Of a stretch of 64,000 nt of DNA, positions 44,589-55,800 are shown piece after piece; the stretch's first letter is position 1, and each line of letters starts with the position of its first letter. The notes beneath the pieces were generated by a model that saw only the letters and a program-made list of their open reading frames with translations, made no database searches and was not told the DNA's origin. Origin of the DNA: Astropecten irregularis (Eukaryota; Echinodermata; Asteroidea; Paxillosida; Astropectinidae); assembly GCA_963971285.1 (NCBI GenBank), contig OZ020255.1, positions 16,140,931 through 16,204,930 of the forward strand. The letters run 5' to 3'. The translations under genes were made by a program, and so were the position numbers.

Positions 44589-45737
44589 ACATGTTGCTGA
44601 TAGATGGAGTCATCCAGACCACCAACTACAAAAATACGGGGGCTTAAGACATGACATCTCATCTTCACTGACTACATCAGCTTTGCCGCTTCTACTCTCT
44701 ACAAGGAAAAGATTTGATCACTTAAACTGGCAAGTCAAACTCAGATGAACTTTGTCTCTTTGCCCGATGAGCGACATCTTTGGCCTCCCTGGAGTGAGAA
44801 CAGAAGCAATGCAACATGTTTCACCCGGAGAGAACTCCAGCTACAGTTACTGCCATTTGGAAAACAGATTCAGAGTGCCAATAGGATGTCAAGCATCGAA
44901 TGTACACTAACAGTGTCTGTCTGCTGTAAGCATCTGTGGAAAGCAACTACGGTATCATGTGCAACTATAAATAACAAGATTCTTTCAACTAGCACAGTGT
45001 TTTCAGGAACTATTTACTTGCTTCTACAATGCAAAAATCAAGAGGCAATCTGGCCGCGGCCATTTCGCCAAGTTACTCTACGCTACTCAGTATTATCCTG
45101 CATTTTGTTTGTTTGGACAAACCTACGTAAATAGTGGTGGCTGCACGTTGCTTGACTATTAAGAGGTGGAGTGTATATTTATGGAACAGAATGACCGACG
45201 TTCACATTGGACGCTTCAGTTTAGTCTGTGGGTCATGTTTGGACTAGGTAGAATTCAGGTATGAAATTTGACCTTTAACCCAGCTGTTATGACCCTTGAC
45301 CCTGGGTTATGTGACCTTTGACTCGATGGTGCATGATGCGATCTTTAAGATGGACTTTCAGCATAAAGCTCTCAGCCTGTTGTGCATGTAGCTGCATGTG
45401 TGATCTATGATGTGACCTCCGGAATTATATAACGAGAGATCAATTTCAAGAAGCCCTACGATCGATCATAACTCTAGTTACGAAGGATAACTCATCGTAT
45501 CTTACGTATGGCTGCAATGCATCATAAGTCCTAAGATTGATAACAAGTCACAACGAGTTTGATGAAATCGACCCCAGATATCATAACCTCAATGGTTGGG
45601 GTACAAAAAATGAGCAGATTTAACATTTTGCTTCATACTTTTTTTCCTAATCGGGCTTCCACATTGAATAAGGCTGTACATTTTTATTATTACCTTCATG
45701 GAGTGTTTGAAAAAAAAAGAACAGGGTGTCAAATAAA
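44589..45737 (+). other. INSIG 3' untranslated region (candidate) with AATAAA
   Basis: The first AATAAA after the stop is at 45732-45737. Others occur near 47.65 and 47.83 kb, so the true end is uncertain. A 129-codon ORF at 44745-45134 has no family similarity and is treated as chance. Confidence 0.4.
45436..45575. mobile_element. Family C hairpin element
   Basis: GAGATCAATTTCAAGAAGCC at the left, GTTTGATGAAATCGACCCC at the right, with GTTACGAAGGATAACTCATC inside. Confidence 0.75.
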
Positions 45738-45959
45738 GAGTTGCCATGTTAAAAAAGGCTATGCCATTTGTCTGAATACCTAAATTACCTCGCTACTCTT
45801 GCTTCTAAAAGATCCCCATCTTCATTATCCCAGTCAAATTAGATATTTTTCAATTTAATCCTTATTTGAATTTGGCCCAAGTGCTGCGTTATGGATTACT
45901 ACAGCATTATGAGTCGGCCTTTAGGATACAGGATTGGTAACATGTACATTATACACAAA

Positions 45960-46152
45960 CATAACATGTGTGTGGTTTCATAGCTTCTGACTGCCAAATG
46001 AGCAAAGATAATTGACTGTTAGGGACAGCACCACTAACGTAGGGCTGGGTAGCTCAGTTGGTATAAGAGAGTTGGTACGGTATTCCAGGGGTCGCTGGTT
46101 CAAATCCCGCTCCAGTCAATTTTTCTTTGTTCACTTTTCAGTGACTTAAAAC
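45960..46152 (+). mobile_element. tRNA-derived SINE, family A
   Basis: AGCTTCTGACTGCCAAATG leader, head at 46042-46115 with GGTAGCTCAGTTGGTATAAG and CTGGTTCAAATCCC, tail TTTTTCTTTGTTCACTTTTC. Confidence 0.75.
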
Positions 46153-48985
46153 ATAAATCTTACAGTTACTTGTTAAACAGGTTTCATAATATTGTGCATT
46201 GAAATGGTGCCAGTTTTGTTACCTGTTTTAATGAAACCTGGACAAGTTACCAGGGCAAATTTCCTGTAAGATAGCTTTTGAACATGTTGCTCTGTTGCTG
46301 TTTATGAAAAAACATGAAGTTGAATATGTTGTAGCTTGGAATGGCTAGACAATTTCAAATAATGTAACCAAAATATCATTCTCTCTCCTACATGGACTCT
46401 ATCCTGTTTCAGACTGAAACACGTCGCTTTTGTTCCGAACACCGTGAGCATTTTTTAGGTAATATTTATGTTGACCACTTTTTGTTTACTTTGTTGGAGA
46501 GTTCTGGTGAATACTAATGGTACTTTGAGAATCAAGAGGCTGATTATTTAATTAATAATTAATTAAAGACGTGACGGTGTAGATTTGCTAAGATGGAGGT
46601 TTCATGTACACAGCTCTGCTGTGTCTAAAATTTCAAATTTCAATGATATCCTGGATGATTAATAACGATATACGTCTGAAGTAGGTTTGAAAACTTTTGG
46701 AATTACTGTCATAAACCCGAGAAGAGAACTCACGATTCAGACAAGATGCATTTAAACTCAGCTATGGCATCTTAGGATAAGTATTATTGAATCAAACATG
46801 AGCCAAGAATAATGACTGGGTCAACGTATGATCAATGTTCAATAAGCCTTTCGCGTGTCAAATCTGAATAGTATATGGTACACAGACTTCTTTCATTGCT
46901 TATACAGGCATGCAACTTTTCCTCGGATCAGCTGATTTCCTCTTTTTTTCGCTTCACCCTTCTGCCATTGAAAAGTGAAAAAGACTGTACAAAGTATGGT
47001 AAAGATTTGAATTTCCATGTTTTTTGTTAAATCCAAGTTGCATGTTTAATATAAACACCCTAGTTTAAATTTCTCAGACTAAAGACTGTTCCTATGGCTC
47101 TTGATTGGGACAAATCTTTGCACAGCGATACCCATCTCTGGAATGGACTGGTTCCTTGGTGCCATTCTTATCCATTATGAGCAGTGCATTGGTGCAAGAT
47201 GTTTGTTATGTAACCAAACAAAAGCTTGCTCCAAATCATGTAATATAGCGACATGGAGAATTCAGATTTTGATGTTTACATACAGTGAAAGAATTCAGTG
47301 TACCAGATAATTGTTCAAGTTTAACTTGCGAGAGGGTTATTAATAGTGGGAAAGGACAAATTTGATGATATATATTGAGATTACAAAATTTGACAGTCAT
47401 TGCAGAATGGGGCAGAGTACAAGAAATACAATGTTTAACTTTGATATTAACGATTCAAAGGTCATGTATTTGACACACAGGCTTCTAAATAGCTGCATGT
47501 ACAATTCATATGTCACACAGTCTCTCTGTGCTTATTTATGTAGTCTGTAAATTTAAAACATGCACAGTCTTTGTGTAGACAGTTTTGTAAGTTATTTAAC
47601 TCAAATTAACCATTTTCATTTCGATTTGTCATTGTTCTCTTTTGTTTTAATAAAGGGATGGTATAGAACTGGTTTTTGCGTCAAAACCGTTGCTGACAGT
47701 GAAAGCACATTATGTAATCCATCATATACCTTAACTGACAAACCTGTAGAAGTTTGAGGTCAATCAGCCATCTGGGTCACGAGAAAATAGTGAAAACCTG
47801 CGTACAGAGAACTGTACACATTTCAACGAATGAATAAAACGCTTTGAAGGGATTTATTCTGATCGGAAAATAGTTTCATTTATTTCTCAACGAATATGGC
47901 ATTTCAGACAAAAACATTTCACGGGATGTTTTCTCCTATCATCACCATTATACTGTGTAAGTTTTATGTGAATCTGTGATCATGAAGTGTATGTTGTCTT
48001 ACCAATTCTGTACCATCCCTTTATAACACCAAAACATGGAAAAAGGTACTGCCAACAATATGACAGTTTTCTGGTTTGTATTGATATCTTTTATCAAAAG
48101 GCATATTGTTTGTTCTTTTACATAGGCCCAAGGTGTTGGCCAATTTTTACAGTGAATAAAATTGCAGCTCATCTGTAATTTCATATTTTTAATTGAGTTA
48201 GTTTCTTGTTTTGTTATTAAATTTCATTTCTACAATTGAATGTAAATGTACTTTTAAACCTTTAGACTGAAGTCAATATACTTCAGTTATTCAGGTTTTA
48301 CTCTGTTGGGTAATTTTTGAGTCAAATTGTCAATTATTACACAAAATACACTCTTTATGTTCAGACCAATATTCCTGGTTAGATATTGTTTAATTATGTT
48401 AAATTAATTTAATTTCAGAATTGCAAAAACCCTATTCCCCAAACTGTGTTGCAGATCAAGAGCCAAAAATAGCATGATACATAATGATGAAAAATGTTTT
48501 TTCTCTTTTAAGAAACTGCATAATAATTTACATCTGAAACAAACAATCCCTCATAAATAACAACTTTTGTTATCATATTCGTTGTACAATGCTTGTATTA
48601 TTCCGAATTAATATTTACTTCCAAAAATACAAAATAAGTGTTTTCCTAGAAGTGGATTTTTTCATAGCATGTCACATTTGAAAAAAATTGGGTTGAACTT
48701 TTTAATAAAGCTAGCTCTTTCCCTTAACACATCAAATGTGTGATTACGGTACATTTCGGCATACACAATTATGATGTTTACATGTATATAATTAACTAAC
48801 ATTTAGGGAATGCCCTCTCCCGTATTTGAATGCCTTTAAACTGTATAATGTAATTATAAAACAAATTGTGCAATTCAAAAACGAAACATCTTCGAGTAGT
48901 TTTGATGTAAATAATAAACACTGTTTATAATAAGACTTGAATCTCAAATTGTGCAAATGTATTTTTTGTAACTTGTGTGTGTCCA
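46153..48985. other. No gene recognised
   Basis: AT-rich, low in repeats. It could hold distal INSIG 3' untranslated sequence (AATAAA near 47.65 and 47.83 kb). Small ORFs here are not family-like. Confidence 0.45.
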
Positions 48986-48988
48986 TAA

Positions 48989-49377
48989 GGGCGCCCCTTT
49001 TTATAACTGTGGTTCTCATTTCTTTTTCACCTTGAGGGAGGGTCGGTCGGTCGGACACACACAAAAGTTGGGTGGAAAAAAATCTGGCTGAATACACAAA
49101 AACCTAAAGAAAATGATGAGATATTCATTATATTCACTCTAATCTTGTTTGAATATTTGTTTTATTATTTCTGTGATAGAAAGTATAAAAATGTAGGCCT
49201 ATTGGCAAAAACTTTCTCCAGAAATTCTAAAAATTATTATTATTTTTTTCTTGAATTTATATTATGTCATTCTGAACAGGGTCGGCGGCAAAAAAAAGTT
49301 GTTGTTTTTTTCTTCGGTCGGAGCCCAAAATATGGGTCGGTCGGAAATAAGAACCACAGTAATAAAAAGGGGCGCCC
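48989..49377. mobile_element. PIF/Harbinger-like non-autonomous element
   Basis: Ends GGGCGCCCCTTTTTATAACT and ATAAAAAGGGGCGCCC are inverted, followed by GTGGTTCT / AGAACCAC, and TAA flanks both sides. A 3-bp TAA duplication with GGG ends fits PIF/Harbinger elements. GGTCGGTCGG repeats occur in both halves. No transposase. Confidence 0.65.
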
Positions 49378-49421
49378 TAATGCTAGACAAGGAAAAAATG
49401 TTTCTCGCCCCTCACCCCCTG

Positions 49422-49609
49422 GTCTTGATCCAAGACTGATATTGTTTGTCCGGCTCTGAAAACACCGGTAGAGGGGGCTAAATCCAACGAACTCGTTGGC
49501 CTGCAGCCACTGGTACCTGTGCTGTTACGCCGCTGGTACGTGGGCCTGTTATACACCAGTGGTGTTGTCGGAGCGGGACAAACGATAATATCAGTCTTGG
49601 ATCAAGACT
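49422..49609. mobile_element. Hairpin element (GTCTTGATCCAAGAC ends)
   Basis: GTCTTGATCCAAGACTGATA faces TATCAGTCTTGGATCAAGAC, with TTGTTTGTCC facing GGACAAACGA. Confidence 0.8.
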
Positions 49610-50644
49610 ACTCACCCCCAAAAAATAAAAAAAATTAAGAATGGATACTTTGGGATATTTAGGATATTTAAGCCAAAATATATATATAATTGCAAGAAGT
49701 GCGAACGATATAGAAGTGCGAACGATATAGAAGTGTGAAAGTACGAACGATAATTACATGGTGTTTCCGCAAACCAATCCACATACCAATTGTCACCATG
49801 CAAAGCCTCAAATCTTTCTTAAAATATATATCGTTTATCTGGGTAAAGTTCTGCTGGGTATTACATGCTGGTTGAATTGATCTAGGATCAAAACTGCCAA
49901 TTTGAAATGGCTACACATTAAATATACATGTAAGCCTTTCCATTTCATATTATTTTCTGAGTAACATTGCTCTCAATAATAACTCACATCATAAAAATAT
50001 TATTTTCATACAATTTTATTGATATATATTGTGTTGATATATTTTGATATAATGTTCTGCAATCTTGCAATAAGTATCAATGGCTTAGTTTTCTTTCATT
50101 GTTTGCATATTTCTTATTTAATTAAAACTGAAATCAATGAGCATAAATGGAAGAATACCTAAATTTTTTAAAGAAAAGATAATATAACTTCAGTTACTTG
50201 GGGAATCTTCGAGCAATTGTTAATGATCACATCTTAAATCTTAAAACAAACATTTTATTTTTTAATATTAAAGCAAAATGGAATCTGGGTTAAAGAGGCA
50301 AACTAAAACAAAGATTCAAACAATTAACAACATTTGTTCCCTTATTTTTAATCAGACGTGTTGAATTTCAACCAAATCTTTGGAAGTAGTTTTCAGTGAA
50401 AGAATAAATAAATTTAAGTTTTTATACCAAATGTTTGATTTTTGTGCTGTTGAGCCAAGTGTTGTGTAGCAGGCAGGCCCTTTAATACAGATCAGATTCT
50501 TTTGAGCCAATATCCTGTAGGAGATCTGTCCCTCTGAAAGTTTTGAAACTGGAATAGTATGTTGAGAGCTGTGGGAATAAAATGAGAGAAAAAAATTGTC
50601 CATAAAGAGCACCGTATTTTTAGTTAAGCTTTTAATTTATTATA
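49610..50644. other. No gene recognised; short shared fragment
   Basis: At 49.69-49.82 kb GAAGTGCGAACGATATA and CACCATGCAAAGCCTCAAAT match text at 11.6 and 2.15 kb. The rest is AT-rich and non-coding. Confidence 0.5.
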
Positions 50645-50773
50645 GGGTGCATTCCTTTAGCTAACACGGGTCAGCCCTTACTGGGAATGGACGTGTTTTA
50701 CTGCACAAAACAAGCGAGAGAATGGGGATGAGGTTGACTGGTGTCGACCCGGGGGAGCTTAACGAATGCACCC
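50645..50773. mobile_element. Short hairpin element, GGGTGCATTCGTTTAGC family
   Basis: GGGTGCATTCCTTTAGCTAA faces GAGCTTAACGAATGCACCC. Same family as 40766-40906. Confidence 0.7.
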
Positions 50774-50978
50774 ATAAATTGTGTCTAGACAACAAAATGC
50801 ATCAGTCAGTGAGTAGATCATGGTATTTTATGATTGTTTCTCTTCAAACAGGAGCAAAATAGGACATTTTAAAGATTATGAAGTCTGTTTTCAATCAAGC
50901 CACATCTTGACTAAGTATGGGCTAAAATAAACAAGAAGGATCAGCAAAAGCTAATCCAGACATAACTGTAATATGAGT

Positions 50979-51278
50979 TTAAAGGTACAGTGCAGGATTG
51001 GTATGAAGACGATGTCGGTAGAAACATGCTGAATTTCTGAAATGGTGTATTTATCCAGACTGCAAGCAGTTTTGATCTCGGGGTAAGATCATAACTATTT
51101 TTTATGTTTTATAAGAACAATTGAGTCAGTTTTTCACTATTTTCTCATGACTCGGATGTTCGATTGAGCTCAAATGTTCACAGGCTCATTATTTCATTTA
51201 CATGTACGTGCTGGATTTAATCGACAAAGTGCGAGTAATGTTCTCCGACCTTAACCAATCATGTATTATACCTTTAAT
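50979..51278. mobile_element. Family H element, internally deleted
   Basis: AAAGGTACAGTGCAGGATTG at the left, ATCATGTATTATACCTTTAA at the right. About 75 bp shorter than other copies near the left arm. Confidence 0.7.
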
Positions 51279-51515
51279 AGGAACAGTGGAAAGAGGTGTG
51301 AAAGAAAGGGATGTTAAGGGAAATGTTAGGGGGTCTTACCTCAATCTGTTCGCAAGGTGGTGGAGTCCTCTTTTGGAATCAGGTTGGTGGTACCCCTTCT
51401 TCGGATTCAAAGGTGTAGCTGGTGGAGCTGGAGGGTCTTGAGTCTGGGATTGACACCATATTTTCATGGTCGGATAATTCATGGATTTCTTCATTGCTAG
51501 ACAAGGCTTCTACAT

Positions 51516-51825
51516 TCAAGAGGGAGAATCTCCAACAGCATTGGAACGCCTGAATCCAGACCAAGGTCTTGAGGATGATTTGCGACTAGATGTCTCAGCC
51601 TTGTCAAGGCTTGAGACATCGTTTGAGACATTGTTTGAGTCATCGCTTGAGACATCAGACTTCTCCTCTTCAGGGGAAGCACCTTCTTGGTCACTGGTGC
51701 TTGCTTTGTTTGTCACTTCATCTGCATTACCAATGCAAAATGCTACATCAAAGCACTCGCGATCTTGGAGAGTTTGAGAAATGGAAGGCACTTGGTCATC
51801 TTGAGGTTCTGGTGTGACTTTCGAT
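51516..51825 (-). CDS. Acidic Ser-rich tail exon of the unidentified gene
   Basis: Acceptor TTTCCTATTCAACAG, then [20 protein letters not shown] and a low-complexity part in which GATGTCTCAAGC-like units repeat ([16 protein letters not shown]), ending SNAVGDSPS and TGA. Overlapping ORFs on the plus strand over the same DNA are less plausible because they lack splice support. Confidence 0.5.
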
Positions 51826-54800
51826 CTGTTGAATAGGAAATTTTTTATTTTTGTGGGATATCAAATCAGTAAAAACACACCCTAGAGTCAGTTGTGAATA
51901 GTGTCCTAACGCATTTTTATGGCCTCCATGACATATGACATTATGGGCGAATCAAAACCACTAACACCACACTATTGTGCATGTCATGACAGTTGACCGC
52001 TGTTTTAATAACTTTAAAGTGTACATTTCACTTGATTTCTTCGTACCGTAAAGTTTCTACAAGCAAACAAATTATTCAGAAAAAATCATGGCAAAATTTT
52101 AAAATCACACAAAGTAAATGTGCACAGATTTGTGATGTATGATGTATCACGCGCGATTATTATAAGCATGTGCAAAAATCACAAAACTGCGCAGATTTTT
52201 GTGAATTTGTAATGTACATGTATCAGACATTAGAAATATGTGCTCAGATATTTTGTGATGGTCATGTCCCTCCTACACCACCATTCTTTGCCGTCTTGCG
52301 CAATTTCACACTGTGAATAATGTAATGTGCACCATTGTGTCATGTGTCATGGCGACCACCGCATCTGGCACTGGGTACGAAACAACACTATTATACAAAT
52401 GCCACACTCGGACTGGGTTAGATCCATTGACCAATACACTAGTTCAACTACTTTTTTTTTTACAGAGAGATCATTTCACACAAAAATGATTAAGGCAAGC
52501 TGCACCAAGACGTGGTATAGCCTGTTGTGGGTAGAGGCCCGTGCTGCAGCTTTTTATAGTAGAAACTGACCTGGGAATTTTTCCTCCATGAGCTGCTTGA
52601 ATCCACCAAGGTTCTGTCCGTGCTTGGACTTGGCCAGTACCGTGAAACCCTGGCCAAAGCGATGATTGAGAAGCTGCACACTGCCAAGGCATTTGAACTG
52701 ACCGTTGACCATGATGGCTAGCCGGGTGCACAGGGCTTCGCACTCCTCCATGCTGTGTAGTTCAATAAGAGACAGTAAATTAGGGACTGTGCAAGCCTGG
52801 ACTTTGGGTCTAGAAGTGGCAGGCCATTTTTCTGTGTTCCTGTTCCTGATGTCAAACTTGTGGTTGTTCATGTGTTGCCTTAGTGACTGTCCAGTCTGTC
52901 CAATGTACACAGCAGTGGGGCACAGTCTGCAGGTTATGGCATAAACAACATTGCTGGATGTGCAGTTGAATGATCCCTTGATGGAGTACATGGCATTGTT
53001 AGGTCTAGTGATATCCTTGCTGGTGTTTATGTGTGGGCAAAGTTGACATCTGGGCCTGTTGCATGGGATGGTACCATTGTTGGTGGGGAGGGTGAGGGCA
53101 CTGCTGACCAGATGGGCTCGGAGGTTAGGGGGCTGTTTGTAGGCCAAAATGGGTTTTTTCTTGAAGATATGCTTGAGGGTGTCTTCATCTTGAAGGATGG
53201 GGTTCAGCTCATTAATTATGCGTTGCAGGGCAGGGGTTAGTCTTGGTTCAAGACTGTATTGGTGTGGATACTCGAACCGCACTGACCAGATGTGTGTACG
53301 TACAGGTAATCCGCACACACGTACGCATGGAGCTCTCACTAAAACAGTCTTGGGAATCGTGTAAAATCTCACCCCGAAATCGGGAGGAAACACTGCGCAT
53401 GCGTTGCATCTAAAGAAGGGCGCTGCCCATTTTCTGGTCAGGCACGTGCATACACGTAAACAAGGCACCCCATGAAGTTACACAATATGGTACAGTTACA
53501 ATAGTATGGTACTGTATACGTGCCTTTTGGTTAAAATTTCGACGATGTGACTGGGCGAAAGTTGGGGAGATATATGACTGTGTATTTCAGTGGCTAATTT
53601 ACAACATAATGTAGAAATCCACGGTTACTGAATTATTGTACCTTGTAATACTATAATTCCATTGCATTTGGTAAGAACAAACACGAAGCTAGGAGTTTTA
53701 AACGTGCTATTTAAGTATTATTTAGCCTGAGGCCTACAGTGAAACACTTCATTTTAAGTTACATGTAGGCCTATAAACAAAAAAACATTTACACCGTTCA
53801 TAATTTGTAGCTCTTTGATAATTCACACTGTATACAACATGCATAATACATACACCTGTACACCGCATGCATAGCAATACCCACAGGTCGGCCGTGGGAA
53901 TGCAGCGATCTCTGCATTGTTTGACCCGGGCGTTGCCTTGGGAGCTGACCGCAGGCCTCGAAGTTCAGGTTTTGCCCAAGGGGAATGACCATCTATGACC
54001 AGCGTCATTCTTATATATCATACATATTCAACAGTGTGCCATGGTGACAAAGTAGCGCGCTGCATACATTATACTAATGAGGTGCGCGCGCAACTCACAG
54101 CCCTTACACGATTCCCAAGACTATGTTATAGAAGGCCTTTACGAATGGTTGTACGTACGTGCGTGTCGGTGCGGATAATCGGTTCGTACAGTTGAGTACG
54201 GTAATAACATAGTCGTGGACCAAGACTAGGCAGGGGTTTGAGTACAGGTATGTGACAACAAGTGGGGTCCTGACTTGGCTGTCATGAGACGTATACTGAA
54301 GTAGCTCATCGCTTGTTGCATGCTTGCTGCTACAAGTTTGACATCAGGAACAGGAACACAGAAAAACCTGTGGCTGAACACTTCAACCTTCCAGGCCACT
54401 CACTCAGCCAATTATCAGTTGCAGTATTACAACAAAGGGGATTCAAGAACTGGATGGAGAGAGAAGCGGCTGAACAAAAGATCATCCAAAGACTAGACTG
54501 TATCAATAGAGGATTAAACAGGGACTCTGGCTTTTTGTCACACTACATCAGTGACTCATCATTACTTTTGTCTAGACCACACACTTGGCCCCCATATATA
54601 TACCTTGCTTGATGATGCCACTTCATTGCATCTGATTAAGTAGTTGTTGCTACGAAAGCTCATGCTCTTTTTAAACTCTAGTTAGTCAATATAGTGCTAC
54701 TTGTATTTTTATATTTTACACATTTATATGGAAAAAGATGGCAAAACAAGATGAAAATGGCAAAAAGATGGGGACAACAAATTTGAATCCAAGTACAGAT

Positions 54801-55800
54801 GAGATACAGTACTTCTTAATTTATTTGCAAGATTTAAAGGTATCTTCACTCAAGATCTAACTGCATATGGACTGGAAAGTGAACAAAGAAAAATTGACTG
54901 GAGCGGGATTCGAACCGGCGACCTCCTTAATACCGTACAGGCGCTCTACCAACTGAGCCATCCAGCCCTATGTTGGTGGTGACCCCAATAGTCAACTATC
55001 TTTGTTCGTTTGGCAGTCAGTTTCCCTTGTGGTTATTTCACGAATATATTAATTAAAAAGCCGTATCCTCTTTGAGTGATCCCCCATGTGCCGTTCCCAG
55101 GTTGCAGCATTGTTGCGTGTATCATTGAAACGATCCCTGGGGTGTGGCAGTGTGTGCGTGGTTTCATGGCTTCTGACTGCCAAACGAACAAAGATAGTTG
55201 ACTATTGGGGTCACCACCAACATAGGGCTGGATGGCTCAGTTGGTAGAGCGCCTGTACGGTATTAAGGAGGTCGCCGGTTCGAATCCCGCTCCAGTCAAT
55301 TTTTCTTTGTTCACTTTTCAATGACTTAAAATAACTCAGTCAGTTTCCCTTGTGGTTATTTCACGAATATATTAATTAAAAAGCCGTATCCTCTTTGAGT
55401 GATCCCCCATGTGCCGTTCCCAGGTTGCAGCATTGTTGCGTGTATCATTGAAACGATCCCTGGGGTGTGGCGGTGTGTGCGTGGTTTCATGGCTTCTGAC
55501 TGCCAAACGAACAAAGATAGTTGACTATTGGGGTCACCACCAACATAGGGCTGGATGGCTCAGTTGGTTCACTTTTCAACGACTTAAAATAACTCAGTCA
55601 GTTTCCCTTGTGGTTATTTCACGAATGCATATGGACTGCACAGCTTGTGTTCAATATTGTCAGCTACAAATGAAGTAGGTTTTGATAATATTTGTTTTAC
55701 TCACGTATGATGCAAGTGCTTCTTATAGATGAAGTAGATAATACCAGCAATGATGAGCAGACCGACTAGAGTACAGACAACACCAAGTACAACCTTGACT
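51516..55800 (-). CDS. Unidentified single-pass membrane protein, two 3' exons
   Basis: Join of 55705-55800 and 51516-51825 on the minus strand. The first exon encodes a membrane segment ([20 protein letters not shown]) followed by [11 protein letters not shown], a positively charged stop-transfer end as in type I receptors or adhesion proteins. It ends in phase 2 (AC|) and the next exon starts with one base completing Thr, then 102 hydrophilic codons rich in Ser, Asp and Glu ([16 protein letters not shown]) to a TGA. Only this phase keeps both exons open. I do not recognise the family; no extracellular domain is visible. An ABCA-type exon and Penelope-like fragments lie within the 3.9-kb intron. 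A canonical donor (ATTGAG|GTAAGA) at about 51344 and open sequence in other frames leave the 3' end model uncertain. Confidence 0.5.
51826..52570. other. No gene recognised (intron)
   Basis: Searched on the minus strand for a following ABCA exon (an IEDYSVSQTTLDQVF-like stretch); none seen. Confidence 0.5.
52571..52752 (-). CDS. Orphan ABCA-family exon, end of second nucleotide-binding domain
   Basis: A 182-bp minus-strand exon with acceptor GAACTACACAG and donor TTCCCAG|GTCAGT. It encodes [20 protein letters not shown], then [18 protein letters not shown] and LMEEKFPG, very close to ABCA1/ABCA4/ABCA7 just after the switch-His region ([39 protein letters not shown]). ABCA proteins are full-length ABC lipid transporters of over 2000 residues, with Walker A/B motifs upstream. 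None of the other ABCA exons was found in the window. The exon enters in phase 2 and leaves in phase 1. Joining to the membrane exon (55705-55800) and the tail exon (51516-51825) would give an early stop, so it does not belong to that gene as modelled. It is either part of a broken ABCA gene or a captured exon. Confidence 0.75.
52827..53280 (-). mobile_element. Penelope-like element fragment: C-terminal linker and first half of GIY-YIG domain
   Basis: Encodes [51 protein letters not shown] and [10 protein letters not shown], the Cys-rich linker and first half of a GIY-YIG nuclease of Penelope-like retroelements (VVY...YIG, then the conserved Arg and His). Reading stops matching exactly after TEK, about 75 bp before the ABCA exon, where flanking DNA begins. 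Part of a 304-codon ORF that fuses element and ABCA sequence by chance read-through. No reverse transcriptase remains. Confidence 0.85.
53281..54332. other. DNA between the two Penelope-like halves
   Basis: Contains short inverted matches: AGTCTTGGGAATCGTGTA (53347-53364) against TACACGATTCCCAAGACT (54106-54123), and CTTGGTTCAAGACT-like text near 53.24 and 54.22 kb. Probably remains of Penelope-like termini or of a small hairpin element. No gene. Confidence 0.5.
54333..54700 (+). mobile_element. Penelope-like element fragment: second half of GIY-YIG domain, opposite strand
   Basis: Starts with the same [11 protein letters not shown] where the minus-strand half ends, then continues [40 protein letters not shown] and [12 protein letters not shown], the usual end of the GIY-YIG domain including the conserved Glu region. 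The in-frame stop is at 54610-54612. About 34 bp are shared by both halves. Confidence 0.85.
54876..55020 (-). mobile_element. Family A SINE, left arm of a perfect inverted pair
   Basis: Head about 54898-54968 on the minus strand, with clear A and B boxes. Its whole length is the exact reverse complement of 55175-55320 as far as I can check by eye. Confidence 0.85.
55021..55174. repeat. Spacer between inverted SINE arms (family A body)
   Basis: Carries TTTCCCTTGTGGTTATTTCA, AAAAAGCCGTATCCTCTTTG and GTTGCAGCATTGTTGCG, also seen (reversed and diverged) at 460-600. Repeated almost identically from 55340. Confidence 0.8.
55175..55320 (+). mobile_element. Family A SINE, right arm of a perfect inverted pair
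   Basis: Plus-strand head about 55226-55296 (ATGGCTCAGTTGGTAGAGCG, CCGGTTCGAATCCC), with the same anticodon-region variant (GGTATTAAGG) as the left arm. Confidence 0.85.
55321..55612 (+). repeat. Direct duplicate of the SINE body and truncated head
   Basis: From 55331 the sequence repeats 55013 onward with very few differences (GGCAGTGTG versus GGCGTGTG-type), reaching GGATGGCTCAGTTGG and then jumping to TTCACTTTTCAACGACTTAA, so the head is deleted after the A box. The spacing to the first copy is about 318 bp. Confidence 0.8.
55705..55800 (-). CDS. Membrane-segment exon of the unidentified gene
   Basis: 96-bp exon with acceptor TATTTTCCAG and donor CATAC|GTGAGT. Only the phase 2 reading is open, and it gives a 22-25 residue hydrophobic stretch followed by YKKHLHH. 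Confidence 0.6.

Noticed and set aside
44745-45134. 129-codon plus-strand ORF after INSIG
   Set aside because: Lies in the probable 3' untranslated region; composition and lack of similarity suggest chance.
51481-51777. Plus-strand ORF MDFFIARQGF across the acidic tail exon
   Set aside because: It is antisense to the minus-strand exon that has a good acceptor and phase match; no plus-strand splice support.
52554-53468. A single 304-codon fusion gene of GIY-YIG and ABC transporter parts
   Set aside because: The join crosses a clear element breakpoint and an intron acceptor; it is read-through of a Penelope-like fragment into an ABCA exon, not one protein.
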